DNA of 64,000 bases. Origin: Ridgeia piscesae (lineage: Eukaryota; Annelida; Polychaeta; Sabellida; Siboglinidae). Shown here in pieces: positions 62,726-64,000 of the stretch. The notes beneath the pieces are model-generated. The model was given only the letters and a program-made list of their open reading frames with translations. It did no database searches and was not told where the DNA came from. Each line of letters opens with the position of its first letter. Position 1 is the stretch's first letter. Made by a program: the position numbers and the translations under genes. The stretch is from positions 62,001 to 126,000 of the forward strand of contig JAODUO010001056.1 of the NCBI GenBank assembly GCA_025642075.2. The letters run 5' to 3'.

Positions 62726-64000
62726 TTTTAAAGCAAAGTTTTGAGTTATTTTACGACATCTTCAAAAACCTCCAGTTGCTCCAGAACGGTGGTTATCCCA
62801 TTTCCTAATAAATATTTTGAGCCTAACCACTGAAAACAGTACAGATTCACACCCATTCATAAATATTGGGGGTCAAGCCCCCTTCCAAAAATGTTGGTCC
62901 TCCCTGCACCCACCGCCCATGTGCCACCCTACCCCCTTGCTCCAATGTCCATGCATTGCAATGTGGACCGACAGCCTCTCCAGTTCAGTTGATACCTCGT
63001 TGACCTTTTGACCTGTGTCCAGTAGAACATATCCAGGTTGTAAGTTGGATGTAATATGTACAACGTAGGCATGGTGTGGAATCTTGTACTTGTGATTCAC
63101 ATGATCACACATTAGAGACATTAATCACTGTACTCATATTCAACAAAACAGAACTATTAAAATGCAAGGTTCCACTTAGTATTATCTGTAGTAAAAGCAG
63201 CACTTAAAAATTGGATGTTTATTTTAAATAACCATCACTTAAATCCATTATTGCTTTATAAATAACACCACACAATAATCATTTAAATGGTACTAATAAT
63301 AATAGTAATAATGATTTAAATAGCACAACATAATCACTTCAATGGCACCACCAGTAACCACTTAATTGGCACCACATAATAACCACTAAAATGGCACCAC
63401 GTAATAACAACTTAAATGGCACCATGCGATAACCATTTATGGTGAGTTTTAAGAGTTTGCAAAGTCCAGGAAAGTAATGTTTTGTATAAATTCAAGCCAG
63501 CACCCCTTGTTCAGCAATATGTAATAGCATTGTTTTTTAAGTTATCAATTTGTTATGACTACAATAATATGTACACTTGAAATGCAAAGAATGTTCAATT
63601 TGCACAAATAATTTATGTCATAATGTTGCCATAACAAATTGCAAATGCGGGATGTTTTGTAAACAAATGCATATTAAGTTTGCTGTAAGTTTGAAAGAAA
63701 GCCAAGACATGTAGTGCAGTTTGGGGATTAACCCATCACTGAACACAAACAATTGCATGCAATTATGCACGGACACAAGACAAGTTCATGTGCCAAGTTG
63801 TAGCTTGGTACATATTACATTTTAAGTTACATTTACTCAGTCTTCCCGGTTGTTTTTTATAACAGAAATGTAAAAACAGACACTTTTTAAGCATGTCACA
63901 ACGTCAACTATTAATCTGAAGAGAAATTAAAGAAACCAGCTGACACAGGAGCCACATCCACCACCTTATTACTTTGCACATATTATTTTAATAAGGACAC
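62726..64000. other. NBAS intron 25 continuation, with degenerate short repeats
   Basis: A small hairpin GGGGGTCAAGCCCCC lies at about 62869-62883. From about 63220 to 63445, five or six decayed units share AATGGCACCA and ACATAATAACCACT words with a spacing near 30 bp. No exon is seen up to the right edge. Confidence 0.5.

Overview
This is a eukaryotic nuclear window, AT-rich outside its genes, with split genes, canonical GT-AG introns, non-LTR retrotransposon debris, tRNA-derived SINEs and very large minisatellites. The protein similarities and the LINE types (two RTE-like families, several L2/CR1-like tails) suggest an invertebrate. A lophotrochozoan, probably a mollusc, is my best guess; this is inference and was not tested by any search. 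I see no bacterial operon, rRNA gene, CRISPR array or functional tRNA.

Left part (1-19.9 kb). After about 3.5 kb of non-coding sequence with a (TA)n tract and a foldback element, there is a nested pair of dead LINEs (3.5-6.6 kb). A minus-strand C2H2 zinc-finger gene follows. Its four recognisable coding exons (17522-15168, 14292-14058, 12494-12393, 8725-7662) join in phase into at least 1246 residues with eleven zinc fingers. Its last intron holds a 3.2 kb, 39-bp minisatellite. A truncated LINE (17.75-18.99 kb) lies in the upstream intron or 5' flank of this gene.

Main part (19.9-64 kb). The plus strand carries the 5' third of NBAS (neuroblastoma-amplified sequence), the NRZ tethering-complex subunit of Golgi-to-ER retrograde transport. 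I place 25 exons from the ATG at 19925 to 60280. All are phase-compatible and give 870 codons, covering the N-terminal beta-propeller and the start of the Sec39 region. The gene runs off the right edge. The two genes are divergent, so 17.5-19.9 kb should hold their promoters.

The striking property of the window is tandem repetition. Ten minisatellites with units of about 15 to 63 bp occupy about 24 kb (about 38%). Nine lie in NBAS introns. Several are built on splice junctions: one array repeats the last 20 nt of exon 23 plus its 5' splice site about 50 times, another repeats the acceptor plus first bases of exon 22 about 16 times, and a third supplies the acceptor of exon 9 from its last unit. 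Others begin 10-25 nt from a donor or end about 20 nt before an acceptor. This splice-junction-anchored minisatellite architecture is the best candidate here for something undescribed. A possible in-frame stop in NBAS exon 5 is the second point to check.
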